Source: Bacteroidales bacterium (lineage in GTDB: Bacteria > Bacteroidota > Bacteroidia > Bacteroidales > Muribaculaceae). Taken from it: DNA of 64,000 nucleotides. The DNA is taken from positions 24,942 to 88,941 of the forward strand of contig SFGS01000010.1 of NCBI GenBank assembly GCA_004557565.1, written 5' to 3'. The notes under the pieces are model-generated. The model was not told the origin of the DNA, made no database searches, and worked only from the letters and a program-made list of their open reading frames with translations. Shown here piece by piece: positions 31,831 to 41,970 of this stretch (the first letter of the stretch is position 1; each line of letters starts with the position of its first letter). The translations under genes were made by a program, and so were the position numbers.

Positions 31831-34287
31831 TTATAAACTTGTTGCAAACATTTGATCTATATCCATTGGACTCATCAACACGTTGCGAGGTTTACCGCCA
31901 CTTGATGGGCCGACGATTCCGGCAGCCTCCAACTGGTCCATAATTCTACCGGCGCGGTTATAACCGATACCGTATCGGCGCTGGAGCGATGAGGTGGAAG
32001 CCAAGTTTGCAGTCACCACCCATCTTGCCGCTTCCTCAAAGAGCGTGTCGCGGTCGTTGAGGTTTGAGCCTACGCCACCACCCATACCATCTTCGCCTTC
32101 AGTAGCACCAATGTATTCTGGCAATTCGTATGGCTCTTCGTGGTTCACATCCAAGTCGGCATCTTCTTGCTGCTTGATGTAGTCGCAAATCTTGATAATT
32201 TCAGGAGTGTCGATAAATGGACACTGCAAACGGGTGATGTCGCCATCAACGGAGAACAGCATATCGCCACGGCCAATCAGGTTTTGAGCACCCGGACGGT
32301 CGAGAATGATGCGACTGTCCATCATCTGCGAAACGGCAAACGCCATACGGCCTGGGATATTCGCCTTGATATTACCGGTAATCACGTTCGCCGCTGGGCG
32401 TTGAGTAGCCACAATCAGGTGAATACCCACCGCACGAGCCTTTTGTGCAATACGCACGATTGGGGTTTCCACCTCCTTACCCGATGTCATAATCATATCG
32501 GCAAACTCGTCGATGATGCACACGATGTAAGGCATGAATTTATATTTCTTCTTGCCGTCGGCATCAAGCACTTCACGCAGTTCCTTGCGCCACTTTTCGT
32601 TGTAGTCTTCCAGTTTGCGCACCTTCACCTCTTCAAGCACGGTGTAGCGGTTCTCCATTTCCTGCACGAGGCAGTTGAGTGTTTTCACCACCTTTGCAGG
32701 GTCGGTGACGATACAGCGTTCCTCGCCCGGCACACGAGCGAAGTAGTATTTCTCCAAATCGGCATACACGCTAAATTCCACACGCTTAGGGTCAACGAGA
32801 ATCAACTTCAGTTCCGATGGCCCTTTCTTGTAGAGTAGCGAAGCGATGATGGTGTTCAAACCCACCGACTTACCCTTACCAGTGGCACCAGCCACGAGCA
32901 AGTGAGGCATCTTGGTGAGGTCGGCAACAAACACCTCGTTCGACACGGTGCAACCGATAGCCATCGGCAACTTGTATTTCGATTTCTGGAATTTTGGGTC
33001 TTCCAAAGCACGGCGAATAGGCACCACTTGTGGGTCGCGGTTAGGCACCTCAATACCGATAGTGCCGCGACCAGGCATTGGGGCAATGATACGAATACCC
33101 AGTGCCGCAAGGCTCAAGGCGATATCGTCTTCCAAACCACGAATCTTGGCAATACGCACACCATCTTCTGGCACGATTTCGAACAATGTGACCGTAGGAC
33201 CCACATGCACCTCAATCTGCTTGATTTTGATGCCGTAGTTGTTGAGCGTTTCGGTAATGCGCTGCTTATTGGCTTCCTGCTCCGATGCGTCAACACTCAC
33301 ACCCATAGTGGAAGGAGCGAGCAAATCGAGCGGTGGGAAGCGGTAATGAGCGTATTCGTAAGTGGGGTCGTTACTGTTGAGTTCACCCTCTGCTGTGCCG
33401 AAAAGATTGCCTGTGGCTGGGTCGCCACCCTGCTTGAGCACGGTGGTGTCTTTTTGCGACTGCTTGCGCTTCTTTTCGGGTCGAGGTGCCACCACAGGTT
33501 GCACTTTCTTGGGTTGGTTGTTGTGGTCGTCGCCCAAGAAGTTGGAGTGTGTGGCTGGCTTGTCGTCGGTGTGCTCCACTATTTCGCCATCGAATTTACG
33601 ATGAGGGATAATCTTATCTTTCAGCGTTTTATACATCGATTTGATGGTTTTGTAGGTAATCACAATCCACAAAAACATCACAAACACATTCACCCCCACC
33701 ATTCCATAGAATCCGAGCAGCCCGGTGAGCAGTTCGTTGAACTCTTTACCAAAATTGCCGCCTAAAGGATAGGTGGTGAGGTTGAGTTCCATAGTGCACA
33801 GGCTAATCACCAGCGAAAATGCGTACAATGAGAACAGGCAAATCAGCGAGAAAGAGAAGAAAAGCACTTTTCGCTCTTTCTTGAAGAAGCGGAATGCCAA
33901 ACACAGGCACCAAATCACCAGCACAAACGATGCCAAGCCATAGCCTTGGCGAATGAAAAATTCGGCAGCTGATGCGCCCAGCGTACCCATGATATTGCGT
34001 GTGGGTACATGCTCGCGTGCGTTTGCAATGGCAGAATCGGCTGTAATGCTTTGATCAACATCGCCCGCTCCGAAGCAGAACGAGAAGAACGCCACACACA
34101 GGAATATACCGACCAAGAAAAACAGTGAGCCAATAATCAGACGGGTGCGCCCATCTTTAAAGAAATAAGAAACTCGCCGACGGAATGTGAGCTGCTGCTC
34201 TTCCGCCTGCTTCTTGGCTTCCTGCTCGCGACGAGTCTCATTCTGAACGCCCGTAAGGTCGGGGTTAAATGTTGTGTCTTTTCTCAT
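31831..34287 (-). CDS. ftsK: DNA translocase FtsK
   Basis: An 818-residue protein with four N-terminal membrane helices (about 48-74, 115-135, 141-165, 190-213), a charged linker (about 225-310), a RecA-like motor with Walker A AGATGKGKS (466-474) and Walker B IVCIIDEFADMIM, and a C-terminal winged-helix gamma domain (SLQRRYGIGYNRAGRIMDQL, then GIVGPSSGGKPRNVL). It pumps chromosome ends through the division septum and activates dimer resolution. It sits 45 bases downstream of trkH on the same strand. Confidence 0.97.
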   Translation of the reverse strand: MRKDTTFNPDLTGVQNETRREQEAKKQAEEQQLTFRRRVSYFFKDGRTRLIIGSLFFLVGIFLCVAFFSFCFGAGDVDQSITADSAIANAREHVPTRNIMGTLGASAAEFFIRQGYGLASFVLVIWCLCLAFRFFKKERKVLFFSFSLICLFSLYAFSLVISLCTMELNLTTYPLGGNFGKEFNELLTGLLGFYGMVGVNVFVMFLWIVITYKTIKSMYKTLKDKIIPHRKFDGEIVEHTDDKPATHSNFLGDDHNNQPKKVQPVVAPRPEKKRKQSQKDTTVLKQGGDPATGNLFGTAEGELNSNDPTYEYAHYRFPPLDLLAPSTMGVSVDASEQEANKQRITETLNNYGIKIKQIEVHVGPTVTLFEIVPEDGVRIAKIRGLEDDIALSLAALGIRIIAPMPGRGTIGIEVPNRDPQVVPIRRALEDPKFQKSKYKLPMAIGCTVSNEVFVADLTKMPHLLVAGATGKGKSVGLNTIIASLLYKKGPSELKLILVDPKRVEFSVYADLEKYYFARVPGEERCIVTDPAKVVKTLNCLVQEMENRYTVLEEVKVRKLEDYNEKWRKELREVLDADGKKKYKFMPYIVCIIDEFADMIMTSGKEVETPIVRIAQKARAVGIHLIVATQRPAANVITGNIKANIPGRMAFAVSQMMDSRIILDRPGAQNLIGRGDMLFSVDGDITRLQCPFIDTPEIIKICDYIKQQEDADLDVNHEEPYELPEYIGATEGEDGMGGGVGSNLNDRDTLFEEAARWVVTANLASTSSLQRRYGIGYNRAGRIMDQLEAAGIVGPSSGGKPRNVLMSPMDIDQMFATSL

Positions 34288-34332
34288 TTTGTAGGTTATT
34301 CTTTATATTTTTCGAAATCTTATTTTTTTAAA

Positions 34333-35823
34333 TTAACTCTCAAACCAGAAATCTCTGGTAAACAGCACCAACACCGTGAACAGTTCCAGACGGCCCACCA
34401 TCATTTCCAGCGACATCAGCCACTTTGCCAATGGGTGAACGGCATCTAAATCGGTCACGATATTCAAGCCCACATTGCTGATGCACGACATAGAGGTGAA
34501 GATTGCTTCGAATGGGTCGTTGATGCCCAAAAAGTTGAACGCAAGCGACATCACCACCATATAGAAAATGAAGATGGAAAGGAACGCCACCACGCGCGAC
34601 ACTAAATATTGAGGCACTGCCCTACCGTCAACTCTTACGGCTGTAACGGTATTGGGGTGAATCACCTTGTAAAATTCATTGCGAATGTTCTTTATCATCA
34701 CCACCATGCGGTCGATTTTCGCACCACCGGCAGTAGAACCTGCCATACCACCGAAAAACATCACCACCATGAGAACGAACGACACAAACGTGCCGTAAGC
34801 TTCAAAATTGATGGCGGCAAAACCTGTGGAGGTGATTGCCGAAACGGTGTTGAACGCAGCATCCACAGCATGGTCAAGCAATGTTTTGTCGCTCAACTGT
34901 GCGTGGATATTGACAGTGGTATCGTAGTAGAGCGTACGCCCCATGATAATCAATGAGGTGATCAGCACCACCATCGTGTACCACTTCAGCGTGGTGCTGT
35001 GCTTCAATGCCTTCAGTCCGTTGCGCTTAGCCACAGCAAACACAAGTGCAAAATTGATACCACACACAAACATGAACAGCATAATGATACAGTTGCTGTA
35101 GATGTCGGCATATTTTGAATAGTCGTTCACCGTGGAGAATCCACCTGTAGATACGGTGGAAAGGGTGTGGCAAATGGCATCGAACATGTTCATCGGACCC
35201 ACAGCAAGCAATGCGCACAGCAATACGGTGTAGAACACATACAGCCCCCACAGCCACATTGCCGTTTCACTCACGCGCGGACGCATACGCTCGTGCGAAA
35301 TACCAGTCACTTCGGCATTAAACATGGCTATACCGCCTTTGGTGTTGAGCATCGGTATCACGGCAAGGGTAAACAGAATGATACCCATACCGCCAATCCA
35401 CTGCGAGAGCGCACGCCACATGAGTATGCCGTGTGGCGCTTTCTCCACATCGGCTATCATGGTCAAGCCTGTGGTGGTGAATCCCGACATCGACTCAAAA
35501 AAAGCGTCGGTAATGCTGGGGAGCACACCTGTGGCACAGAATGGTATCATGGAAAATGCTGAGAAAAACACCCACACCACGCTCGTGAGCAAAAAGCCCT
35601 CACGGCGGCGCATCTGTGTGGTCTTGATGGGCACTTTATACAGCCCTGCACCACACACGAAGGTGATTACAGCCGACCACAGGAATGCCATTGAGCAATC
35701 CGTCTCGGCATACACCACCGATGTGGCAAGCGGAATGAGCATAAAGCCAGCCTCTATCATCAGCAGAAGCCCTATGATTCGCAGCACAAGCGGGAAATTG
35801 ATATGGTGGCAATGTAAACTCAT
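34333..35823 (-). CDS. trkH: Trk-type potassium transporter membrane subunit
   Basis: A 496-residue integral membrane protein with the TrkH layout: about ten hydrophobic helices and four P-loop filter regions, e.g. SMSGFTTTGLTMI, LSTVSTGGFSTVND, VSAITSTGFAAINF and MSCISNVGLNIV. The conserved GGMGIILFTLAVIPML lies after the first filter. It moves K+ into the cell under control of the TrkA ring. It is encoded 2 bases after trkA, an arrangement that keeps both subunits together. Confidence 0.95.
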   Translation of the reverse strand: MSLHCHHINFPLVLRIIGLLLMIEAGFMLIPLATSVVYAETDCSMAFLWSAVITFVCGAGLYKVPIKTTQMRRREGFLLTSVVWVFFSAFSMIPFCATGVLPSITDAFFESMSGFTTTGLTMIADVEKAPHGILMWRALSQWIGGMGIILFTLAVIPMLNTKGGIAMFNAEVTGISHERMRPRVSETAMWLWGLYVFYTVLLCALLAVGPMNMFDAICHTLSTVSTGGFSTVNDYSKYADIYSNCIIMLFMFVCGINFALVFAVAKRNGLKALKHSTTLKWYTMVVLITSLIIMGRTLYYDTTVNIHAQLSDKTLLDHAVDAAFNTVSAITSTGFAAINFEAYGTFVSFVLMVVMFFGGMAGSTAGGAKIDRMVVMIKNIRNEFYKVIHPNTVTAVRVDGRAVPQYLVSRVVAFLSIFIFYMVVMSLAFNFLGINDPFEAIFTSMSCISNVGLNIVTDLDAVHPLAKWLMSLEMMVGRLELFTVLVLFTRDFWFES

Positions 35824-35825
35824 AT

Positions 35826-37160
35826 CTATTTCTTAAAGAATTTTTCAACTTTATGAAACGAGCCATGCATACAGAACACCACCACATGATCGCCGGGCTG
35901 CAAGCGTGTATTACCTTTCACAAGCATACCCACGCCATCTCTCACCAAACCTGCAAGGGTGATTTCGGCTGGTATGTCGAAATCTTTAATGTCTTTTGAG
36001 CAGAGTTTGCTGCCTTCTTTTATCACCACCTCTGCCACTTCGGCATCGGCGAGGGCAAGGCAGCGGGCGTTGTCTTCCTCGCTGTCGAGCAGCATTTGGA
36101 ATATGCGGCTTGAGGCGAGCAGTTTTTTATTGATGATGGTGCCGATGTTCAGGCGTTCTGCCTCGTGCACAAACTGGATATTCTCCACTTCGGCGATGGT
36201 TTTGCACACACCATATTCCTTCGACATCAGGCAACTCAGGATATTGGTTTCGGAGCGGTCGCTCAATGCGGCGAAAGCGTCGATGCCGCCTGCCTCTTCT
36301 TCCATAATGTCGCTGTCGGTGGCATCGCCATGCACGATTTTGCAATGTGGGAGCACGTCCACGAGATAGGCGCAGCGATCTTCGTCAGGTTCAACGATTT
36401 TCACCTTCACATCATATTTTTCAAGTTCTTTCGCCACTTGCACGGCAATGGCGGAGCCGCCCATAATGAGCATTTTTTTCACTTGCACCTTTCTCTTACC
36501 GCACAGCTCCACCACCTGGTCCAAGTGGTCGCGTGTGGTAGTGATATATGCCACATCGTTGTCCATCACGATGTCGTCGCCACGAGGAATCAGAATTTCA
36601 CCATTACGGCGAATGGCATTCAAGTGAATGAATGTGTTGCTGCCGCCTATTTCACGAAGGCGTTTGCCCACCATAGGCGAAGTGCCTCTCAATTTCACGG
36701 CCGCTACAATCAGTTGACCGTCGAAAAGTTCAAACCAGTTGCGCACCCAGTTGTGCTTCAGCGCTGTGGCGATTTCCTCGGCTGCGAAAAGTTCTGGGTA
36801 AATCAGCGTGTCAACGCCCATTCCCTTGAAAAACCCGGAATATTCTGGGCGTAAAAACTCATAATTGTCTATTCGCGCCACGGTTTTTTCCGCACCCATG
36901 CTCTTAGCGATAGAGCAAGCCAATATGTTGCGCGTTTCGTAAGGTGTAACGGCGATAAACAAGCCGCAGTTGCTCACTCCTTCGTTTTGAAGTGTCTTGA
37001 AAGATGTGCACTCGCCTAAGCAAGTTTTCAAATTATACGAATCAAGAGCAAAGAGTTTTTTTTCATCGTTGTCAATCACGATGATGTCGCGGTCTTCGTC
37101 GCTCAGCATCTTCGCCAAGTGCGAGCCAACCTCTCCTGCTCCAGCAATAACTATTCTCAT
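35826..37160 (-). CDS. trkA: Trk system regulatory subunit TrkA
   Basis: A 444-residue cytoplasmic protein with two RCK modules. The first Rossmann fold starts MRIVIAGAGEVGSHLAKMLS and IVIDNDEKKL. The second starts MLIMGGSAIAVQVAKELEKYDVKVKIVE, followed by HGDATDSDIMEEEAG. Each is followed by a TrkA-C domain (VGKRLREIGGSNTFIHLN; SKDIKDFDIPAEITLAGLVR). It binds nucleotides (NAD/ATP) and gates TrkH. It lies between dxs and trkH with gaps of 4 and 2 bases. Confidence 0.96.
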   Translation of the reverse strand: MRIVIAGAGEVGSHLAKMLSDEDRDIIVIDNDEKKLFALDSYNLKTCLGECTSFKTLQNEGVSNCGLFIAVTPYETRNILACSIAKSMGAEKTVARIDNYEFLRPEYSGFFKGMGVDTLIYPELFAAEEIATALKHNWVRNWFELFDGQLIVAAVKLRGTSPMVGKRLREIGGSNTFIHLNAIRRNGEILIPRGDDIVMDNDVAYITTTRDHLDQVVELCGKRKVQVKKMLIMGGSAIAVQVAKELEKYDVKVKIVEPDEDRCAYLVDVLPHCKIVHGDATDSDIMEEEAGGIDAFAALSDRSETNILSCLMSKEYGVCKTIAEVENIQFVHEAERLNIGTIINKKLLASSRIFQMLLDSEEDNARCLALADAEVAEVVIKEGSKLCSKDIKDFDIPAEITLAGLVRDGVGMLVKGNTRLQPGDHVVVFCMHGSFHKVEKFFKK

Positions 37161-37164
37161 TGTG

Positions 37165-39081
37165 TTATTTTTGATTTAAAATCTTACAGATGGTGTCGGC
37201 TATCGATTCGGCATCAATGCCACACTGGTGCTTCAACTGTGCCACGGTGCCTTGATGCACAAACTCGTCGGGAATGCCCAGACGTGTGAGGCGTGGCGCA
37301 TTCTCCTTGTCGGAAAGCCATTCCGACACAGCGCTGCCCAAGCCACCCTCGATGGTGCCGTCTTCCACAGTCACCACATGGGCATACTTATCTTTCACTT
37401 CAGCCAAAATAGCCTCGTCGATAGGTTTGAGGAATATCATATCGTAATGAGCCACCGAAATGCCTTTTTCTTTCAACTTTGCGAGTGCTTTCTGCACTTC
37501 GTTGCCTATGGTGCCAATGCTCAGCACGGCAAGTTTATCACCGTCGGCGAGCTTTCTGCCCTTGCCTATCGGCAATTCCTGCATTTCGCATTTCCAGTCG
37601 GCATACACGCCTCCGCCACGCGGATAGCGAATGGCAAACGCCCCCTTGCCTTCGAGTTGCGAGGTGTACATCAAATGGCGCAAATAGTGCTCATCCATTG
37701 GAGCCGACACGGTCATGCCGGGTATGCAGCGCAGATATGCCAAATCGTAGGTGCCGTGATGCGTCACACCATCTTCACCCACAAGTCCGGCACGGTCGAT
37801 GCAGAAGGTGACTGGCAAATGCTGGATAGCCACATCGTGAATGATATTGTCGTAGGCGCGCTGCAAGAAACTGCTGTAGATGGCGCAGAATGGGTGCATT
37901 CCGTCTTTTGCCAAACCGCCGGCGAATGTCACGGCGTGGCCCTCGCTGATGCCCACATCGAAGGTGCGCGCTGGCATCACTTCTTGAAGCATCGACACCG
38001 AGGTGCCCGATGGCATGGCGGCGGTAATACCCACCACCTTGTCGTTTTTCTCTGCCAATTCCACCAAAGTGTGGCCAAACACGTCTTGATACTTCAATGG
38101 CTTGCCTGTGGTGTCGCTCACGATGCGCTCACCTGTCTCCTCATTGAATTTGCCCGGTGCGTGCCATACCGATGGTGCTTCTTCCGCTGGTTTGTATCCC
38201 TTGCCCTTGCGTGTGTGCAGATGCACAATCTTCGGACCGGTCATATCTTTCACATCTCGGAATGTCTTCACCAGTTGCACCACATCGTGTCCGTCAAACG
38301 GTCCGAAATAGCGAATGTTCAGACCCTCGAAAATGTTTTGCTGCCCCGAAAGCAGCGATTTCATCGCATTATTGAAGCGAAGCACCAATCCCTTACCCTT
38401 ATCGGTGATGATGTGGTGGCGGCGCAAGAACTGGTATGTTTTGTAGCGCAGATTGTTGTAGCGCTTCGATGTGGTGAGTTTGGTCATGTAGGCACTCAGT
38501 GCGCCCACATTCTCATCAATCGACATATCATTGTCGTTGAGCACGATCAGCATATTGTTGGGGTGCGACGACACATTGTTCAAACCCTCAAACGCCAAAC
38601 CGCCACTGATGGAGGCATCGCCGATGATAGCCACAATCTTGCGTTGCTTATCGGTCAGTTCCGAGGCTATCGACATGCCCAATGCGGCAGAAATACTGTT
38701 GCTGGCGTGGCCTGCCATAAAGGTGTCGTATTCGCTCTCGCTGGGGTTGGGGAAACCGCTCAGTCCGCCCATTGTGCGGTTTTCGTAGAAAAGGTCGCGG
38801 CGGCCTGTGAGTATCTTGTGCGCATACGCCTGATGGCCCACGTCCCACACCAGTCGGTCGTTGGGCGTGTCAAACACATAGTGCAGCGCCACATTTATCT
38901 CCACTGCACCCATGCTTGAGGCGAAGTGTCCGGGATTCGATGAGAGGAAATGCACGATAAATCGGCGCAATTCTTCACACACTTGTGGCAACTGTTTCAC
39001 ATCGAGTTTGCGCAAATCTGCCGGGCTATCAATCGTAGCGAGCAGAGGGAAGTGCTTATTAATATATTCGTTATCCGACAT
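37165..39081 (-). CDS. dxs: 1-deoxy-D-xylulose-5-phosphate synthase
   Basis: A 638-residue thiamine-diphosphate enzyme that condenses pyruvate and glyceraldehyde 3-phosphate, the first step of the MEP isoprenoid pathway. The TPP-binding motif is GDASISGGLAFEGLNN, the transketolase-type central motif is DRAGLVGEDGVTHHGTYDLAYLR, and WDVGHQAYAHKILTGR marks the N-terminus. The length is normal. It is the first gene of the minus-strand run, with a TATATTTG box upstream (39254-39261) and a leader of about 165 bases. Isoprenoid products feed both menaquinone and undecaprenyl phosphate. Confidence 0.97.
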   Translation of the reverse strand: MSDNEYINKHFPLLATIDSPADLRKLDVKQLPQVCEELRRFIVHFLSSNPGHFASSMGAVEINVALHYVFDTPNDRLVWDVGHQAYAHKILTGRRDLFYENRTMGGLSGFPNPSESEYDTFMAGHASNSISAALGMSIASELTDKQRKIVAIIGDASISGGLAFEGLNNVSSHPNNMLIVLNDNDMSIDENVGALSAYMTKLTTSKRYNNLRYKTYQFLRRHHIITDKGKGLVLRFNNAMKSLLSGQQNIFEGLNIRYFGPFDGHDVVQLVKTFRDVKDMTGPKIVHLHTRKGKGYKPAEEAPSVWHAPGKFNEETGERIVSDTTGKPLKYQDVFGHTLVELAEKNDKVVGITAAMPSGTSVSMLQEVMPARTFDVGISEGHAVTFAGGLAKDGMHPFCAIYSSFLQRAYDNIIHDVAIQHLPVTFCIDRAGLVGEDGVTHHGTYDLAYLRCIPGMTVSAPMDEHYLRHLMYTSQLEGKGAFAIRYPRGGGVYADWKCEMQELPIGKGRKLADGDKLAVLSIGTIGNEVQKALAKLKEKGISVAHYDMIFLKPIDEAILAEVKDKYAHVVTVEDGTIEGGLGSAVSEWLSDKENAPRLTRLGIPDEFVHQGTVAQLKHQCGIDAESIADTICKILNQK

Positions 39082-39253
39082 TACTTATTTATTAAATCAT
39101 GATCGGTGAAATGCCGTGGCTGTTGACCGCAAATGGACATATACAACGATAATCCACTTTAAATCACATCGTTGCCAAAGCCGCACACCGAAGTGGTTTT
39201 GCTTATTTTAATTCCGCGGAAATGCTTACGTATTTCCACTATCTTTCAACTTG

Positions 39254-39261
39254 CAAATATA
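39254..39261 (-). promoter_or_regulatory. -7 box for the dxs-trkA-trkH run
   Basis: TATATTTG on the minus strand (plus-strand CAAATATA). No clear -33 match. It implies an untranslated leader of about 165 bases before dxs, in which no riboswitch fold was recognised. Confidence 0.5.
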
Positions 39262-39296
39262 ACAAAATTTACCCTTTTTTCCTTGATAAAAAGCAG

Positions 39297-39344
39297 AAAA
39301 AAGCACAGATTGCCCGCCGCACACCGCAGCCGCCCAATCTGTGC
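39297..39344 (-). terminator. Terminator after the TonB-linked receptor gene
   Basis: On the minus strand, GCACAGATTG (39344-39335) pairs with CAATCTGTGC (39312-39303), with further G/C pairing inside, then six T (39302-39297). Confidence 0.85.
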
Positions 39345-39407
39345 CTCACTATGATTTTTTTTTTGAGAAGAGAGCAGACCGCATCAAAAGTCAGCCCCCC
39401 TGCCGCA

Positions 39408-41807
39408 TCAATAGTTCACATCCACACCACGCTCCACGCCGTCGTTTCGGAGTGTGCGTTTGGATTTATTCCATTTTTTGCCGAAGTCAAGCCTATAGTT
39501 GATGCTCACCATCACCTTGTTGGCGTCGTCTTTAATGCACTGAACCATTGTATTCGGGTGCACGGCGGAAATCGTCTGTGCTTCGTCTATGCTGCCCCGC
39601 TTGGTGAATAGGTTCACACCTGTAAGAGCGAAATTCCAGTTTTTATAGCGGTATTGCACCTGTATGGTGTTCCACCGGGTCTCCGACGTGAATGTGCCGC
39701 CAACCAAGTTGTGCCGTGGCTTAATCTGATAGTTTGCCGACACCACCCAGTTTCCCCACCAGAAAGTGCCATTCACCGAGCCATACAGCCGCTTTTTGCT
39801 GAATTTTCGTTCTGGCAAAATCACGCGATAGCTGTCCCAGCCAAGTTTCCCCCACAGTGTGAAGTGGTCAAGCAGATTGTCGAATGTCACATACCATTCC
39901 AAGTTCACCAAATCGTCATGACGTCCGTTGATGGTCTTACTCATAAACTTGCCATAATAAGGGCTCTCCACATCGCTGATATAGCTATAATCATAGTAAA
40001 TAGGCTTATTGGTGCGGCTGTGCGACACCCACAGCGAAGTGTTGAACTTCCGATAGACATACCTAAAATACACACGGTTTCGGATATACTGCGACGGCTT
40101 CAAATCCGGATTGCCTTGGCGAACCGATATGCCGTCGATGGTCTGCACCAGTTCCGACTGCTGCGAGGCCGATGGCATCGACGGATCGTAAAGAAACAGG
40201 TAATTCGCCGTTAAATGACTTGATATAGCATAATTCATACTCACATTCACTTTCAAGCGAGAGGCATTCACAATATAGCCATTATTGCTGCTGTGATTAT
40301 TTTGATACGCTAAATTCACGCCATAGTTGAATTTTCCGTGGCGCCCGTAAAGCTGGGTGTACGCCGACACCATATTCATGCTTATCTCGTCGGAGTTGAG
40401 TGACGCGTTTTCCGCTTGGGTATTCTTTAATGAGTTGAAATAGTCCTGAACGCCAAAGTTTGCCACAAAGTGCTTTGAGAACGACTTGCTGTACATCACT
40501 TCAGCACCAACACGCCACGCCTCGTTTTTGGTTTGATTGTTCCAACTTTGGTTTTCCGCCACATTTTCCGCCACATCAGACGAAAATCTGCCATAATCTC
40601 CAGTCGAGTACCTTCCGTAAGCATTCACCTCTAAACTCTGGCTTTCGTTTATCTGTTTTCTGAAAAACAAATCCAATTTAGGCGAGGTGAAATCAATGTC
40701 GCTATGAAGAAATCGATTGAATTTTCTCACATTCATGCCTATGGTTTCGGTATTCCATGAATTGTCGTCAACCTTTTGACTTTCAAACGACACATCAGTG
40801 TTTAGCGCAAACATAGTGTTCACACTGTGCATATAAGTGTAGCCCAGCGACAAGGTGTTTGAGAGATAATTGAAATCGCACGGCATGCCCACACTGCTGC
40901 GCACAATTGGGTCTTCACCAAGCGCTTCACTCTTCACAAATCGCTCTTCCGAAGATTTGGAGCGCTTATTGTAGTCACGCCATCCTCCACTGTAGTTCAC
41001 TTCAAATTCCGACTTTTTGTAATGATAGTTCACACCCACATCGGCATTGATGCTGCCAGTGGTCACTGCGCCCAGGTAATTGGCTATCACATAACCGCCA
41101 TCGTCTCTGGGCTTCAAAATAAAGTTGATAATCTGGCGGTTGCCGTATCTGATGTCTGGATTGTCGTGATACTCCACGCGAAGCACATTGTCGGGACTCA
41201 CCGACAGCACATGGTTTATGTCCGTAGGCTTTCCGTTGATTTTAAACACAGGCGTCTTGTTGTCGACCGACACCGACCGCAGTGTCTCATTCACCATCAG
41301 GCCAGGCAGTTTAAATTGAATTCTATTCAGCAGCGACAAGCCATTCGTCGATTGCTCCAATTCTCTGGATGAGGGAATGATGATATAGCGGTCTGCCGTC
41401 TGCGTGACGGATTGCGCAGTGACGGTGACCTCATCTAAGCTGACCGACATTGGGCTAAGCCGCACCACGCCCAAGTCGAGGAAAGACTCCATTGTGCCAT
41501 CTACCCTCATGTACACTGGCGCATAGCCTTCTTTCGTGATTTCAAGCGAGAGCGTGGTGTCGCTCACATTTGCCGATGCGAATTGTCCATTTTGGTCTGT
41601 CTCTATGCCCACACGCACCTTATTCTCAGCATTGCGCCCCACTATAAGCACTTTTCTTATTGGCTTATTGGTGCCACCGTCTACCATTGTGCCTCTTATC
41701 ACATAGGCAAAAGCCTGCGAGGGCACAAAAAGGACAGCCCAAGCCAACATTACGCCAAGCGATTTCACCACATTCCACTTCTTAAACTTTTTTTGAAAAT
41801 CACGCAT
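39408..41807 (-). CDS. TonB-linked outer-membrane beta-barrel protein
   Basis: A 799-residue protein with a signal sequence (about 1-34, ending SQAFA), a carboxypeptidase-like regulatory domain (YVIRGTMVDGGTNKPIRKV, GQFASANVSDTTLSLEITKEGY), a plug (SLLNRIQFKLPGLMVNETL, VFKINGKPTDINHVLSVSPD) and a long series of amphipathic beta strands ending LVNYRLDFG-like VSINYRLDFGKKWNKSK. It belongs to the Bacteroidota outer-membrane beta-barrel (OMP_b-brl) receptors lacking an adjacent SusD. The substrate is unknown. Transcription probably starts near 41840, next to an 18-base poly-T tract. Confidence 0.85.
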   Translation of the reverse strand: MRDFQKKFKKWNVVKSLGVMLAWAVLFVPSQAFAYVIRGTMVDGGTNKPIRKVLIVGRNAENKVRVGIETDQNGQFASANVSDTTLSLEITKEGYAPVYMRVDGTMESFLDLGVVRLSPMSVSLDEVTVTAQSVTQTADRYIIIPSSRELEQSTNGLSLLNRIQFKLPGLMVNETLRSVSVDNKTPVFKINGKPTDINHVLSVSPDNVLRVEYHDNPDIRYGNRQIINFILKPRDDGGYVIANYLGAVTTGSINADVGVNYHYKKSEFEVNYSGGWRDYNKRSKSSEERFVKSEALGEDPIVRSSVGMPCDFNYLSNTLSLGYTYMHSVNTMFALNTDVSFESQKVDDNSWNTETIGMNVRKFNRFLHSDIDFTSPKLDLFFRKQINESQSLEVNAYGRYSTGDYGRFSSDVAENVAENQSWNNQTKNEAWRVGAEVMYSKSFSKHFVANFGVQDYFNSLKNTQAENASLNSDEISMNMVSAYTQLYGRHGKFNYGVNLAYQNNHSSNNGYIVNASRLKVNVSMNYAISSHLTANYLFLYDPSMPSASQQSELVQTIDGISVRQGNPDLKPSQYIRNRVYFRYVYRKFNTSLWVSHSRTNKPIYYDYSYISDVESPYYGKFMSKTINGRHDDLVNLEWYVTFDNLLDHFTLWGKLGWDSYRVILPERKFSKKRLYGSVNGTFWWGNWVVSANYQIKPRHNLVGGTFTSETRWNTIQVQYRYKNWNFALTGVNLFTKRGSIDEAQTISAVHPNTMVQCIKDDANKVMVSINYRLDFGKKWNKSKRTLRNDGVERGVDVNY

Positions 41808-41845
41808 CGTTCGTTGTCAGTTAATGGTTTTATTAATCAGTGCCC

Positions 41846-41853
41846 CAAAATTA
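41846..41853 (-). promoter_or_regulatory. -7 box for the receptor gene beside the poly-T tract
   Basis: TAATTTTG on the minus strand. Three bases upstream begins a run of 18 T (plus-strand A at 41857-41874), and beyond that the best -33-like TTG is at 41877-41879, about 23 bases away rather than 19-20. Confidence 0.5.
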
Positions 41854-41856
41854 CTC

Positions 41857-41903
41857 AAAAAAAAAAAAAAAAAATACAAGTTTTTTGGCCAAAAAACTTG
41901 TAT
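41857..41903 (-). terminator. OmpA-gene terminator: perfect 30-bp palindrome plus 18 T
   Basis: The 30 bases 41874-41903 form a perfect palindrome centred on TTGGCCAA with arms ATACAAGTTTTTTGG and its complement. Directly after it on the minus strand come 18 consecutive T. Confidence 0.85.
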
Positions 41904-41970
41904 TCCTGCAGAAAAACTCCACTTCTCCACTTCATGCACACATAACCATGTTTTATTGCTCCGACTTTCG

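Noticed and set aside
37228..38919. 563-codon open frame opposite dxs
   Set aside because: It is the antisense shadow of a well-conserved dxs gene, rich in His/Cys and without any family motif.
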